Positions 8,801-16,391 of a stretch of DNA of 20,538 bases are shown in pieces. Every line of letters begins with the position of its first letter. Position 1 is the first letter of the stretch. The notes below the pieces were generated by a model that was not told where the DNA came from, searched no databases, and saw nothing but the letters and a program-made list of their open reading frames with translations. The position numbers and the translations under genes were made by a program. Source of the stretch: Proteiniphilum sp. (lineage in GTDB: Bacteria > Bacteroidota > Bacteroidia > Bacteroidales > Dysgonomonadaceae); NCBI GenBank assembly GCA_031255275.1, contig JAIRSV010000038.1:1-20538 (forward strand). The letters are read 5' to 3'.

Positions 8801-8939
8801 AGAGACGCGGTGTATTCATGTCCGGCAATAAATCCACGCTTAGCCGGTCATACGAGATCTTGCCCAGCAGCAGGATTGCCAACACAATCATAGTGATGGT
8901 AACGGGATTTTTTAACGCAAATCTGACTGTTTTCCTCAT
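5826..8939 (-). CDS. Efflux RND transporter permease subunit
   Basis: This 1037-residue protein has the normal length for an RND (AcrB/MdtB-like) inner-membrane proton antiporter. TM1 is near residues 13-30 and is followed by the typical DLLPDMNTPRLFVEFE segment. The first large periplasmic loop reaches about residue 345, TM2-6 follow, TM4 carries GAGMLIDNAIVVIES with D419, and the second periplasmic loop and TM7-12 follow, including LAGIAINNSILLV. As in the fused RND, the AcrB Asp pair is Asp-Asn here, and the TM10 lysine position is Asn. A Ser/Ala/Gln-rich stretch at about 249-270 looks like a loop insertion. The gene lies 43 bases after the adaptor gene and 49 bases before the fusion gene. 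Two different RND genes with one adaptor recall MdtABC, where the two permeases form a mixed trimer; the same here is inference. Confidence 0.95.
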   Translation of the reverse strand: MRKTVRFALKNPVTITMIVLAILLLGKISYDRLSVDLLPDMNTPRLFVEFEAGERPPEEIEKMFVESMESMAIRQSDVTQVSSIVRAGSARITVEYVQNKDMDEAFLDLQKAMTSFSRNPDIESINITQHDPNTAPVMLIAMSHHSITNMAELRNMADSYVRNELIRLEGVAEVALSGEEVPVLTIKTDPYKLNAFGITMEEIASRIETNNQTISGGRVSELGLQYLVKSSSIFTSESDFEKLIVSYKSTASAAEGANQQNTESAVNAERAPLFLGELATVQFENARPDNIVRINGERCIGLSVYKEMQFNTVRAVDLITRQLKVIEQALPGYKFRIVSNQGTFIKQAIGEVKNSALLGMLLAVLVLFYFLRRIGTTLIVSLSIPISIIATFNMMYFNGLTLNVMTLSGLALGAGMLIDNAIVVIESIFRNREQGLDREESIVSGTAEISGAVIASTLTTIVVFIPIVYLHGASGELFKDQAWTVTFSLLSSLFVALLVIPMLYDRLSGRKKAKAETKSVQFKGYGNQLRTLLNYRWWVIGVSAAILVITIFLLPLIGTEFLPRAEGKDFTVSVKLPEGTRLERTDAVVNNLEYLLNTISNDSLATIYSHIGKGSSENAIFEGEHTAMIKVILSEQNVLSPEYVISRFLEATGNIDGLELSFRQDDHSLGEFLGGSEAPIVVEVKGEDLDEIAFLTDEVLSRMASVEGVYNTKSSMADGAPELNVHINRTIAGINDITVTTVIQQIEQQLRGREAGKMDYRGEMRDIVIKVPDITGKELGNLTIRSGSREFRLNEIATVTASQAPKEIFRRNQSRINRIVSNMDAGKSLDKVAREIRAAVGNITLPAGYSVTVTGEEEKRKESMDSLLFALLLSIVLVYMVLSSQYESLLHPFTILLTIPFGLVGAVMIFLITGTPLNIMGVTGIIMLAGIAINNSILLVGRINQLKTSMELTEAIVLAGQQRVRPIIMTSLTTILVLLPMTFGFGEGASMRSSMAVAVTGGLVTSTLMSLVVIPCVYCVFEQMKRSLTKRTEWEEE

Positions 8940-8982
8940 TTACTGTGCCATGTTAAAGGTATATCTACTCTGTCGACCGGAC

Positions 8983-10032
8983 TTATTTCAATACTTTGAC
9001 GCGGCTGTTTTCGCGCAAAGTCTCGTATCCCCTGATGATCAGATTATCATTTTCTTTCAGCCCTTCGGTAACCTCTATGTTGTCTTCATCTTCGAGACCT
9101 GTTTGAATATCCCGCAGAATTGCCGTGTTCCTTTCCACGATATAGACATATTTCCTGTTTCTTCTTGAAAGGACAACATTTTTCGGAATAATAATCGCGC
9201 TGTCGGCTCTGTCTACCACAATATCGGCCTTCACAAACATACCGGGACGCAGTTTCAGTTGACTGTTTTCGATCAGTATTTTTCCCTTGAATGTGCGCGT
9301 TTCCGTGCTGATAGCCGGCGACAGTTCGCTTATTTCGCCGCGGAGCGTATCCGTCAGCGTATAATGCGTGACGTGTACGGGCTGATTTGATTTTACATAT
9401 TCAATCGCGCTTTCCGGAAGATTAATATCCATGTACATGTGCGAGTAGGCCATCAGTCCGACCATCTGACTTCCCTGCGTCACGCGGCTTTGCGGCGTAT
9501 AATACGGCAGAGATACGATGATTCCGTCAAACGGCGCTTTCACACTCATTTTTTCAAGGTTTATGGTGGCATTCTCCAGGTCGTAGCGGGCATTGGTAAC
9601 CCGTACTTCGGTATTGCGCATTTCGCTTAGCGTAACGCCTCCCTTTTCATACAGCGCCTTCTGTTTGCTCTGCTCCTGTTCTGCGATTTCAAGGCTGAGC
9701 TTTTTAGATTCCAGTGCAATTCCGTTTTCATACTCTTTGTTTTCAAAGCGTATGATCAACTGTTCCTTTTTGACGGCATCTCCCAGCTTGTAAGGTTTGC
9801 CGGTGGAGGGATTTGTCCGAAGGTCATAAAATCCGTTCATCTCGGCGCTCAGTTCCACGCTGTAAGTCGCCTGAACCGTTCCGGTCGTATTTATCAACTT
9901 GCTGATCGAACCTTTTTTAAGTTCCTGTACGGAGACAGGCGTTTCAATATCGTTCTGGCTGCCTTGGGGCTGACCTCCGCACGCCGTAAGCAGTGCGGCA
10001 ACTGCCGTAAATAACAGGGCTTTGTTCTTCAT
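8983..10032 (-). CDS. RND efflux periplasmic adaptor subunit, lipoprotein
   Basis: This 349-residue membrane fusion protein begins with a short signal peptide and a lipobox (LLTAC, Cys18), so it is probably anchored in the inner membrane by lipid. The HlyD/AcrA-type layout follows: a lipoyl half (about 45-85, VQATYSVELSAEMNG), an alpha-helical hairpin (about 95-160, rich in Glu, Lys and Gln), the second lipoyl half (KAPFDGIIVSL), a beta-barrel (about 195-270) and a membrane-proximal domain with PKNVVLSRRNRKYVYIV. It would link the RND permeases to the TolC-type channel across the periplasm. It lies between the TolC gene (67-base gap) and the first RND gene (43-base gap). It is the only adaptor in the block, so both RND subunits probably share it. 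Confidence 0.93.
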   Translation of the reverse strand: MKNKALLFTAVAALLTACGGQPQGSQNDIETPVSVQELKKGSISKLINTTGTVQATYSVELSAEMNGFYDLRTNPSTGKPYKLGDAVKKEQLIIRFENKEYENGIALESKKLSLEIAEQEQSKQKALYEKGGVTLSEMRNTEVRVTNARYDLENATINLEKMSVKAPFDGIIVSLPYYTPQSRVTQGSQMVGLMAYSHMYMDINLPESAIEYVKSNQPVHVTHYTLTDTLRGEISELSPAISTETRTFKGKILIENSQLKLRPGMFVKADIVVDRADSAIIIPKNVVLSRRNRKYVYIVERNTAILRDIQTGLEDEDNIEVTEGLKENDNLIIRGYETLRENSRVKVLK

Positions 10033-10099
10033 CCGATGATTTGTTTTTATATTAAAAATGATTTCTTGTTTTATTTCGGGTCGGTAAATTTTTCAACAG

Positions 10100-11593
10100 T
10101 CAGTCTGCCAATCCTCTGACCGGTACGACGGGTGCATCCTTTTCAAAGTCGTACAAAGATAAAATCTTGAGGTTAAGCAGTTCAATCTTATAATTGATCA
10201 GCGCTTGCGCATGAGATATTTTCCTGTTCGACAGCTGGGTCTGAAACTGACTGATTTCCATTCCCGTAAGATCGCCTTCATGATACCTCGTCAAATTAAT
10301 ATCATACGTAAGCTGCGCATTGCGCACGCTCTTTTCCGCAATATCAATTTGCGTTCGAAGGTTTTCAAGTCTTCTCCACACCTGTCTCACATCAAGCTCA
10401 ATATTGATTTGTTGATTTTCCTGTTCAAGTTTGGCAACGGTCTGCGCTATTTTCTGCGCCCTTACCCGTGCCTTTTTTTCGCCCCAGTCGAAAATGGGAA
10501 CGGTAAAACTGATTGCTACTCGCGGATTTTGGGTAGGATTGTCATAAATATTGCCGAACTTTTCGTTATCGCCAATGATCCCCACCGACAGCGATATGTC
10601 TCCCTTAAACTCGTTCATACTTTTGGTCTGGATCATCTGAAGTTCTCCCAGTTCAATATCAATCTCGCGCTGACGAAGTTCCATTCTCGAATTAAGACCG
10701 CTCTGAACGGCCTGAACCAAGTCGACAGCGACAGTACTTACCTCAATTTCAGCCGTCACTTCAATATCTTCACTCAAAGCGATCCCTAAGATTTGCTTCA
10801 ACTGATCTTTCGCATTTTCAAGTGAAACAAGGCGTTCTTCCACGGCAGACTGTGCGTTGGCAAGATTCAGTTCCGCCTGATAAAGTTCTTCCCGCGCCGA
10901 CAAGTCGGCCTCCACCTTATTTTTGATGATTTCAAAACTCTGCTCCGTATTTTTAAGCTCTTCCCTGCTGATGGACAAGTTATTTTGCGCCATATACACG
11001 GTGTAAAACTGATTGGTAATGCTTCTCTCCGTATTCAACCGCTGCAAAGCATACCGTATGCCCGCGTTTTCATAATCAAACTCAATCTGCCGCAACTCCA
11101 TTTTCCGGCGATTGTAAGTGAAAATCGGCTGTGTGAGCCGCAAATAAAGATCATTGCTGAATGCTCTGTTACTGTTATTCAGACCTTCCACCGTCGAGTT
11201 GTTGTCTTGCCAGCCGAACGTGTTGATAAGCGAAACTTCGCCGTCGGTCAGCAAAATCGGCTGCGACACCATGAATGTACCGCTCGTATTAAAGGTTTCA
11301 TTGGTGTACCACTGCGACAGCCTGTTGTCGAACCTCCTCGACTTGCTGTAACTGACCGGATTAAGATCCAGCGAAAATCTGGACTTTAGCGATGCGCGCT
11401 GTGCTACAAGATTCTGCTGATACCTTTCGAGATTGAGCTTCGACGCCTTCAAATCCGGGTTACGCTCTTCCGCAATATCCAGCGCCTGTTCAATGGTAAG
11501 CGGCGCCTGGGCATGGGTGAATGTGAACAATGAGATTACCGCAAAAATTACCTGCAGGCAGAAAAGTTTTATCCTTAACCGTTTGTCATCCAT
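10100..11593 (-). CDS. TolC family outer membrane efflux protein
   Basis: This 497-residue protein has a signal peptide (charged start, hydrophobic stretch about 10-27, probable cleavage after THA at 28 or AQA at 30). It then has the first outer-membrane-factor motif, LTIEQALDIAEERNPDLKAS. Two long helical repeats rich in Glu, Gln and Leu (about 175-285 and 385-480) flank beta-strand segments, as in TolC/OprM channels. The second half has the expected SFTVPIFDWGEKKARVRA element. There is no lipobox, unlike OprM. It forms the outer-membrane exit duct for the adaptor and RND subunits encoded directly downstream, and possibly for the ABC modules. It lies 69 bases after the large ABC permease gene. 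The start codon is taken at the first methionine before the signal peptide. Confidence 0.93.
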   Translation of the reverse strand: MDDKRLRIKLFCLQVIFAVISLFTFTHAQAPLTIEQALDIAEERNPDLKASKLNLERYQQNLVAQRASLKSRFSLDLNPVSYSKSRRFDNRLSQWYTNETFNTSGTFMVSQPILLTDGEVSLINTFGWQDNNSTVEGLNNSNRAFSNDLYLRLTQPIFTYNRRKMELRQIEFDYENAGIRYALQRLNTERSITNQFYTVYMAQNNLSISREELKNTEQSFEIIKNKVEADLSAREELYQAELNLANAQSAVEERLVSLENAKDQLKQILGIALSEDIEVTAEIEVSTVAVDLVQAVQSGLNSRMELRQREIDIELGELQMIQTKSMNEFKGDISLSVGIIGDNEKFGNIYDNPTQNPRVAISFTVPIFDWGEKKARVRAQKIAQTVAKLEQENQQINIELDVRQVWRRLENLRTQIDIAEKSVRNAQLTYDINLTRYHEGDLTGMEISQFQTQLSNRKISHAQALINYKIELLNLKILSLYDFEKDAPVVPVRGLAD

Positions 11594-11662
11594 AACTGTT
11601 TACTGTTAAACGTTCAATTTACTTACAACTATTTATCTTTATTAATGAGCACAGCGTCCACA

Positions 11663-14600
11663 TCATCTTCTGACAATCTTCACGGCGTCGGCCGTTACGG
11701 AACGCAGCTTACTGTTATTGCTCAGAACAACCTGTACCGTATCATTACTGAAAAAGTAAGCGCCTAATATACTCCATCCCTCTTCCGAACGCTGCAGGTT
11801 AATGTACGCATTTTCTTCGTCGCCGTCATACCGTACTTTAAACTGATATTCGGCATCTCCTCCGGAACGGCCTCGACCGTCTCTGTTCCGGCCTCTGCGG
11901 AGCTCGTCCGGCTTGCGGACATAATAATACAGGTCGTACTGTCCGGCGTCGAGAACAGGGATTTTCCAGGTTGCGGTCTGGCTTCCGCTTCCGTTTTTGA
12001 TCACATAGGCAGAACGGACATGTCTGCCGTAATATTTATCATTCGTGGTCAACGTCCACTGCAGCGGCGGACGCCAGTTCGACACGCCCGAATAACGGAA
12101 CGAATTGTCATCCACCTGATCAAGCCACTGCGGTAAAAGACCCACGACATCGGGCGCCGACAACACAAACAGCGTTGAGTCTTCATTATCGACAATCACC
12201 TCTCCGGGCGTATCATAAGAGGCATTTTCCACAACAAAATCGCCCTCCTCTTCCACGGGTCTGTTCCGTTCACGAATGATATTGTTTACCGGAAGATTGA
12301 TCAGGCTGGGCAAATTTGCCGAAATCAATGTGTTGATGTTGATGTTACGCGGCGCCTCGTCCCATACGGACACTAAGTTTTTCGTTTCATGCGCCTTGAA
12401 CGGCACCTTCCGTTTTGCACGCGGGTCGTATATTGCTCCTCCCTGGCCCCATCCCATATTTATTTCCACATTGACCACTCCGTCGTGATCCGAATCATTT
12501 GTAATCTGCAATTTCACAACAAAGACCTCCTTATCACGATTCGTAATCTGGATGACTTCCGGTGTCCCGACGACATAGACGGGAAGAGGAACCGGATGAG
12601 ACCATGTTTCAAGCGGTGCGCGCAGGTCTGTGCCGGCAATCATCCCCAGGGTATCCAGCAGATTCTCAAACCTCAAGTTGGTAAATATATTGCGCTGCAA
12701 AACGGCACGCAGCGAATCTCTGTATTCCTTATATCCGACATTCCGTTCTGCGTAAGCAAACAGATAACTGGCTTTTAACGAAGTGATATTATCAAGTAAA
12801 TCCCGCTGTTCCATATCTGCAAGCAGTTCTTTGAAGGGCGACTGTTCCATCAGCAAGTTAGCCTTTTCATTATTGCTGATCCCGTTCATCTGCCTGATCC
12901 AGTCGTTATTATCCGTTTTGTCCTGCAGGTACAGTTCGATTAAGCGATTGGAGACAGGCCACTCGGAGGAAAAAATATTGTATCTGAAATTATATAGTTG
13001 CGGAAAAATAAAATAAGCATTCGGTTTCACGGAAACATTCATCGCTCCCCGTTCCTGCGACCAGTTAAAATTACTCTCCGTTCGCTCAAACATCCGCATA
13101 AATCGATTCAAAGTGCGTATGGCCGCTTCTTCTTCGCTGATCTCCCCGCCAGCCCAGTTTTTTTCATTGCGAATGCCTCTGGCAATATCCGCCTCGTTGA
13201 TCAGAGAGCCTTTTTCCGGAAACAGCACCATTTCGGGCTGCATGACTTCCTGTGCCTGCGTCCAAGTACGCACATAACTGTAAAACTGCACGGGAACTTC
13301 GACAAGAGAAAAGCGACCGAACGAATAATCGAGTGAATAGGCGCTTTCTATCGAACGCCTGCGCTCTCTGATTTGTGCCGGAATCGTATCGGCGATCGGG
13401 GAAAACACCGGCGAGAAATAATCGTGCCCCTTCAGATGCCATATACTGAAAAGCGTCTCATCCACATCGACACTCTTCTGTTCATAGTCCCCGATGACAA
13501 GCGTGAGAGAGGGGGTCGGAAAATCAGTTTCATAGATGAAAATACTGTCGTACGAGACTTCCGTAATCACCTTCCGCCCTTTCTCCGCCGGTGCCTTACC
13601 TTTGTCTGCTACTGAATCTGTGCCCCTTCTTTCGCCCCGATCTCTTCTCTCATTTCCACTCCGGGCAGGTCTCCCCTCCCGATTTCCGCCTCTGCCTGGC
13701 CTTCCTTCACGGTTCCCACCCCGATCCGGTCTTCCTTCGCGGTTCCCGCCCGGCCTTCGTTCGGCGTTCCGGTCAAAGCGTCCGGTCGAATCTTTTCCGG
13801 AAAACCTGTCTACCCTGCGGTTTCTCGTGGAATCGGTCAATCCGGCGCGACCCCGTTCCGTTCTATCGGGTTCAACCGTTATTCTTCTAGCGACCGGCCA
13901 TTTCATGGTTCCCTGCGACAGCGCTTTCAGGTTATTGATCGTTTTCACTTTTAAACGGAAATGACTGAAATAAGCCTGCTGCCAATCCGGATTTTCACTG
14001 CTATACGAGGTGCCCGGACGCGGATACCAGTACGTTTCGGGCGTGAAAAGCAAATAGTTCTTATCTTGAAAACTGTATTTCTTATCTATCTTGAACATTT
14101 CTTTTGCATATTCCTCCTGCAATATTTCGGCAGGAATATCCAGATAACAAAAGCCTTCGTCAATAGTCCCGCTGTATTTCAGCTTAAAGCGAACCGAATC
14201 ATCCGAATCTATTTCACGTCCGAAATCAACCGACAGGATTTGATGATCCCGCGTAAACGATACTGCTTTATCATTTTCCGTCACTTCGCTCACGGTCAGG
14301 CCGGGGTTCAGGCAAAACGTAAATACGGACGCCTTTTCCAGCGCTACCGCACGCATCTCCACTTCCGAAGAGACCGTTTGAGGATGCTGTTCCAGGCTGA
14401 TATTGTAATGATCGATCACCATTTTCGGGCTGTTCACATACTGATTGTTCACCTCGGTATATAACCGGCGCATTTTTGCCGCTTTCGTGATGGCGCTGAC
14501 ATGATTGTATGAAGCCCACAGACCCGCGGAAACAAAAACCAGCGACAGGAAAAGCCAGCGATAACTTCCGTATTTTGTATTGGGAAGCCGCCTGAACAGG

Positions 14601-15328
14601 AAGATGGAGAGAGAGATAAATCCCAGTCCGAGTAAAAGGTAAATCATGCGGTGATTAATCAGCGCCGTCCGGTTCGAAAAACCGATAATCGTAGATTTTA
14701 CCAGAGGCAGATTATACACCATATAATCGAACAGGTAATAAAACTTATCGCCAATATAAAACAGCGTAAGCGCAATGTATCCCAGCAGAAGGATAAATGT
14801 GACGGCCTGGCTTTTGAGTATAAGCATAAGTCCGACGGACAGGCCGAAAATATAAATCAGGGTGGGGACGCAAATCAGCAGAAAATAAACGAGGTAGGCC
14901 ATCCAGTCAACGGACACGCCGGAAATAAGGTTGAATGTTATGATCAGCACAATAATGAAAAGGTCCAGGCGGATGAAAATCCCCAGATTCCCCCAAATCT
15001 TACCGATCACATATTCCGCGTTGCTGAGGGGATGTACGTAGAAAACTTCCGAAGTATCAAGCTTTTTATCCGATTTCAAAAACTCGGACGACAGAAATAC
15101 GGCGATGATAGCCTGTCCGGTATTCAGAAGCATCAGGTTAACGTAGGGGATATTGGCCGGCAAAGCCTTCATCAGCCAAAATCCGCTATCATCGGAGACC
15201 AGCACCACTAAATTGAAGATACACAAAAATAAGACCGCCAGCACGAGAAAGATCCGGTAGAACCAGCTCCGCATCAGAAGCTTGCTCTCGTACCTGGCTA
15301 CAGACAGTATATTATGCAGTTTGGACAT
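11663..15328 (-). CDS. ABC transporter permease with periplasmic M1-aminopeptidase-like and golvesin-like domains
   Basis: This 1221-residue protein has an N-terminal ABC-2-type membrane domain (residues about 22-270; helices near 25-44, 65-81, 118-138, 145-170, 174-192, 228-245, 258-271). A long soluble part follows. Residues about 300-920 have the layout of Bacteroidota permeases that carry an M1-aminopeptidase-like region (FTPETYWYPRPGTSY; QEVMQPEMVLFPEKG), but no HEXXH zinc motif is present, so it is probably not a working peptidase. Residues about 487-586 are an Arg/Gly-rich low-complexity insert with a tandem repeat. The C-terminus (about 1040-1220) matches the golvesin C-terminal-like fold: ATWKIPVLDAGQYDLYYYV, then GWSILGAYFF and TADAVKIVRR. 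The gene follows the ABC ATPase gene by 54 bases and is surely its partner. The periplasmic part may bind peptide or envelope ligands; this is inference. Confidence 0.85.
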   Translation of the reverse strand: MSKLHNILSVARYESKLLMRSWFYRIFLVLAVLFLCIFNLVVLVSDDSGFWLMKALPANIPYVNLMLLNTGQAIIAVFLSSEFLKSDKKLDTSEVFYVHPLSNAEYVIGKIWGNLGIFIRLDLFIIVLIITFNLISGVSVDWMAYLVYFLLICVPTLIYIFGLSVGLMLILKSQAVTFILLLGYIALTLFYIGDKFYYLFDYMVYNLPLVKSTIIGFSNRTALINHRMIYLLLGLGFISLSIFLFRRLPNTKYGSYRWLFLSLVFVSAGLWASYNHVSAITKAAKMRRLYTEVNNQYVNSPKMVIDHYNISLEQHPQTVSSEVEMRAVALEKASVFTFCLNPGLTVSEVTENDKAVSFTRDHQILSVDFGREIDSDDSVRFKLKYSGTIDEGFCYLDIPAEILQEEYAKEMFKIDKKYSFQDKNYLLFTPETYWYPRPGTSYSSENPDWQQAYFSHFRLKVKTINNLKALSQGTMKWPVARRITVEPDRTERGRAGLTDSTRNRRVDRFSGKDSTGRFDRNAERRPGGNREGRPDRGGNREGRPGRGGNREGRPARSGNERRDRGERRGTDSVADKGKAPAEKGRKVITEVSYDSIFIYETDFPTPSLTLVIGDYEQKSVDVDETLFSIWHLKGHDYFSPVFSPIADTIPAQIRERRRSIESAYSLDYSFGRFSLVEVPVQFYSYVRTWTQAQEVMQPEMVLFPEKGSLINEADIARGIRNEKNWAGGEISEEEAAIRTLNRFMRMFERTESNFNWSQERGAMNVSVKPNAYFIFPQLYNFRYNIFSSEWPVSNRLIELYLQDKTDNNDWIRQMNGISNNEKANLLMEQSPFKELLADMEQRDLLDNITSLKASYLFAYAERNVGYKEYRDSLRAVLQRNIFTNLRFENLLDTLGMIAGTDLRAPLETWSHPVPLPVYVVGTPEVIQITNRDKEVFVVKLQITNDSDHDGVVNVEINMGWGQGGAIYDPRAKRKVPFKAHETKNLVSVWDEAPRNININTLISANLPSLINLPVNNIIRERNRPVEEEGDFVVENASYDTPGEVIVDNEDSTLFVLSAPDVVGLLPQWLDQVDDNSFRYSGVSNWRPPLQWTLTTNDKYYGRHVRSAYVIKNGSGSQTATWKIPVLDAGQYDLYYYVRKPDELRRGRNRDGRGRSGGDAEYQFKVRYDGDEENAYINLQRSEEGWSILGAYFFSNDTVQVVLSNNSKLRSVTADAVKIVRR
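13571..13870 (-). other. Arg/Gly-rich low-complexity insert in the ABC permease
   Basis: Residues about 487-586 of the large permease are dominated by Arg, Gly, Asp, Glu and Asn and lie between two parts of the periplasmic M1-like region. The composition resembles RGG-type disordered segments. A second smaller patch (RRGRNRDGRGRSGG, residues 1144-1157) lies in the golvesin-like domain. Confidence 0.8.
13661..13750 (-). repeat. Three tandem 30-base coding repeats (GGNREGRPxR)
   Basis: Residues 527-556 consist of three 10-residue units, GGNREGRPDR, GGNREGRPGR and GGNREGRPAR, encoded by three near-identical 30-base units. The unit length is a multiple of three, so gain or loss of copies would keep the frame. 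Confidence 0.85.
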
Positions 15329-15382
15329 GCTTTAGTTCTTTATTCCCTGAAAAAATCCCGTTTAATTCGGCACCTGTCGCTG

Positions 15383-16276
15383 TCAGTCCTCAATCCAGCG
15401 ATTCAACCTCTTCTCCATATAATATACGTACGCATGTTCGAGATTCGGCGGACAAGGTTCCGCATCATAACCCTCTATTTCGTCGGCAACGACCTGAATC
15501 TCCCATCCCGTTCCCGACGGTATTGTGGTAATAACCGGATATTTCCTGTCAATCAAAGGCAGGTCATCGCCGCTGATCCGCATACGCCATACTTTCCCTT
15601 CCGCCGTCCTGCGCATATCTTCAGGTGAACCGAAAAAGGCAATCTCGCCTCTGTTCATCAGGGCCATGCAGTTACAGGTACTCGATATATCCCCTACAAT
15701 ATGTGTCGACAGTATGATTGTTACATTCTGTTCGCTGATTTTTGCGAGCAGGTTACGAAAGCGGATTCGCTCCTCCGGATCCAGTCCCGTGGTCGGTTCG
15801 TCCACGATAATCAGCTTCGGGTTATGGATCAGTGCCTGCGCAATGCCCAAACGGCGCTTCATCCCCCCCGACAATCTGCCGGCATACCGTTCCCGCACGT
15901 CAAACAGCCCGACACTCTCCAGCATCCCGTCAACCGCCTGACGACGCTTCCGTCCGTTGCTCATGCCGGACAGGCGCGCGGCATAATCCAGAAATTCATA
16001 CGTTTTGTATTTGGCAAAAAAGCGGAAATCCTGCGGCAAGTAGCCGAGGATGCTCCGTACTTCCCGACGCTCCTTCAGCAGATTATATCCGAAAACATCG
16101 ACTTCTCCGGACGACGGTTCCATAAGGGCTACGAGGATTCGCATAAGCGTGGATTTCCCGGCGCCGTTAGGCCCCAGCAGGCCGAACATGCCTGTCGGAA
16201 TCTCCATGCTGATATTTTTCAGTGCATGGTTACCGTTCGGGTAAACCTTATTCAGCGACCGTATTGATATGCTCAT
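15383..16276 (-). CDS. ABC transporter ATP-binding protein
   Basis: This 297-residue ABC ATPase has all hallmarks: A-loop Y12, Walker A GPNGAGKST (35-43), Q-loop Q82, signature LSGGM (135-139), Walker B LIIVDE with catalytic E160, D-loop TGLD and H-loop H192. A C-terminal extension of about 80 residues, ending in PNLEHAYVYYMEKR, is typical of ATPases that serve ABC-2 permeases. It is closely similar to the ATPase domain fused to the RND permease in this block (shared TGMFGLLGPNGAGKSTLMRI, LPQ[DE]F, DPEERIRFRNLL-like and STHI..DISS.CN blocks), so the two look like paralogues. The large permease follows after 54 bases. This is the first gene of the transport block; the 115 bases upstream show no clear promoter. 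Confidence 0.95.
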   Translation of the reverse strand: MSISIRSLNKVYPNGNHALKNISMEIPTGMFGLLGPNGAGKSTLMRILVALMEPSSGEVDVFGYNLLKERREVRSILGYLPQDFRFFAKYKTYEFLDYAARLSGMSNGRKRRQAVDGMLESVGLFDVRERYAGRLSGGMKRRLGIAQALIHNPKLIIVDEPTTGLDPEERIRFRNLLAKISEQNVTIILSTHIVGDISSTCNCMALMNRGEIAFFGSPEDMRRTAEGKVWRMRISGDDLPLIDRKYPVITTIPSGTGWEIQVVADEIEGYDAEPCPPNLEHAYVYYMEKRLNRWIED

Positions 16277-16391
16277 TATCTATTTTTTCAACGTATTGTG
16301 TCATGACGCATTTTCCTGTCCGGATGAAAGGGAACAGTCCTGTTTTTTACTTTTTCGGAAGAGCACCGGGATCTCCTCCGACGGCCTCCGC

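Noticed and set aside
11663..15328. Active M1 aminopeptidase in the large permease
   Set aside because: No HEXXH motif is present anywhere in the translation, and the segment after QPEMVLFPEKG where it would lie has no zinc ligands.
16289..16295. TACGTTG on the minus strand before the ABC ATPase gene as a -7 box
   Set aside because: It lacks one T of TAnnTTTG and has no -33 partner, so it is too weak to call.
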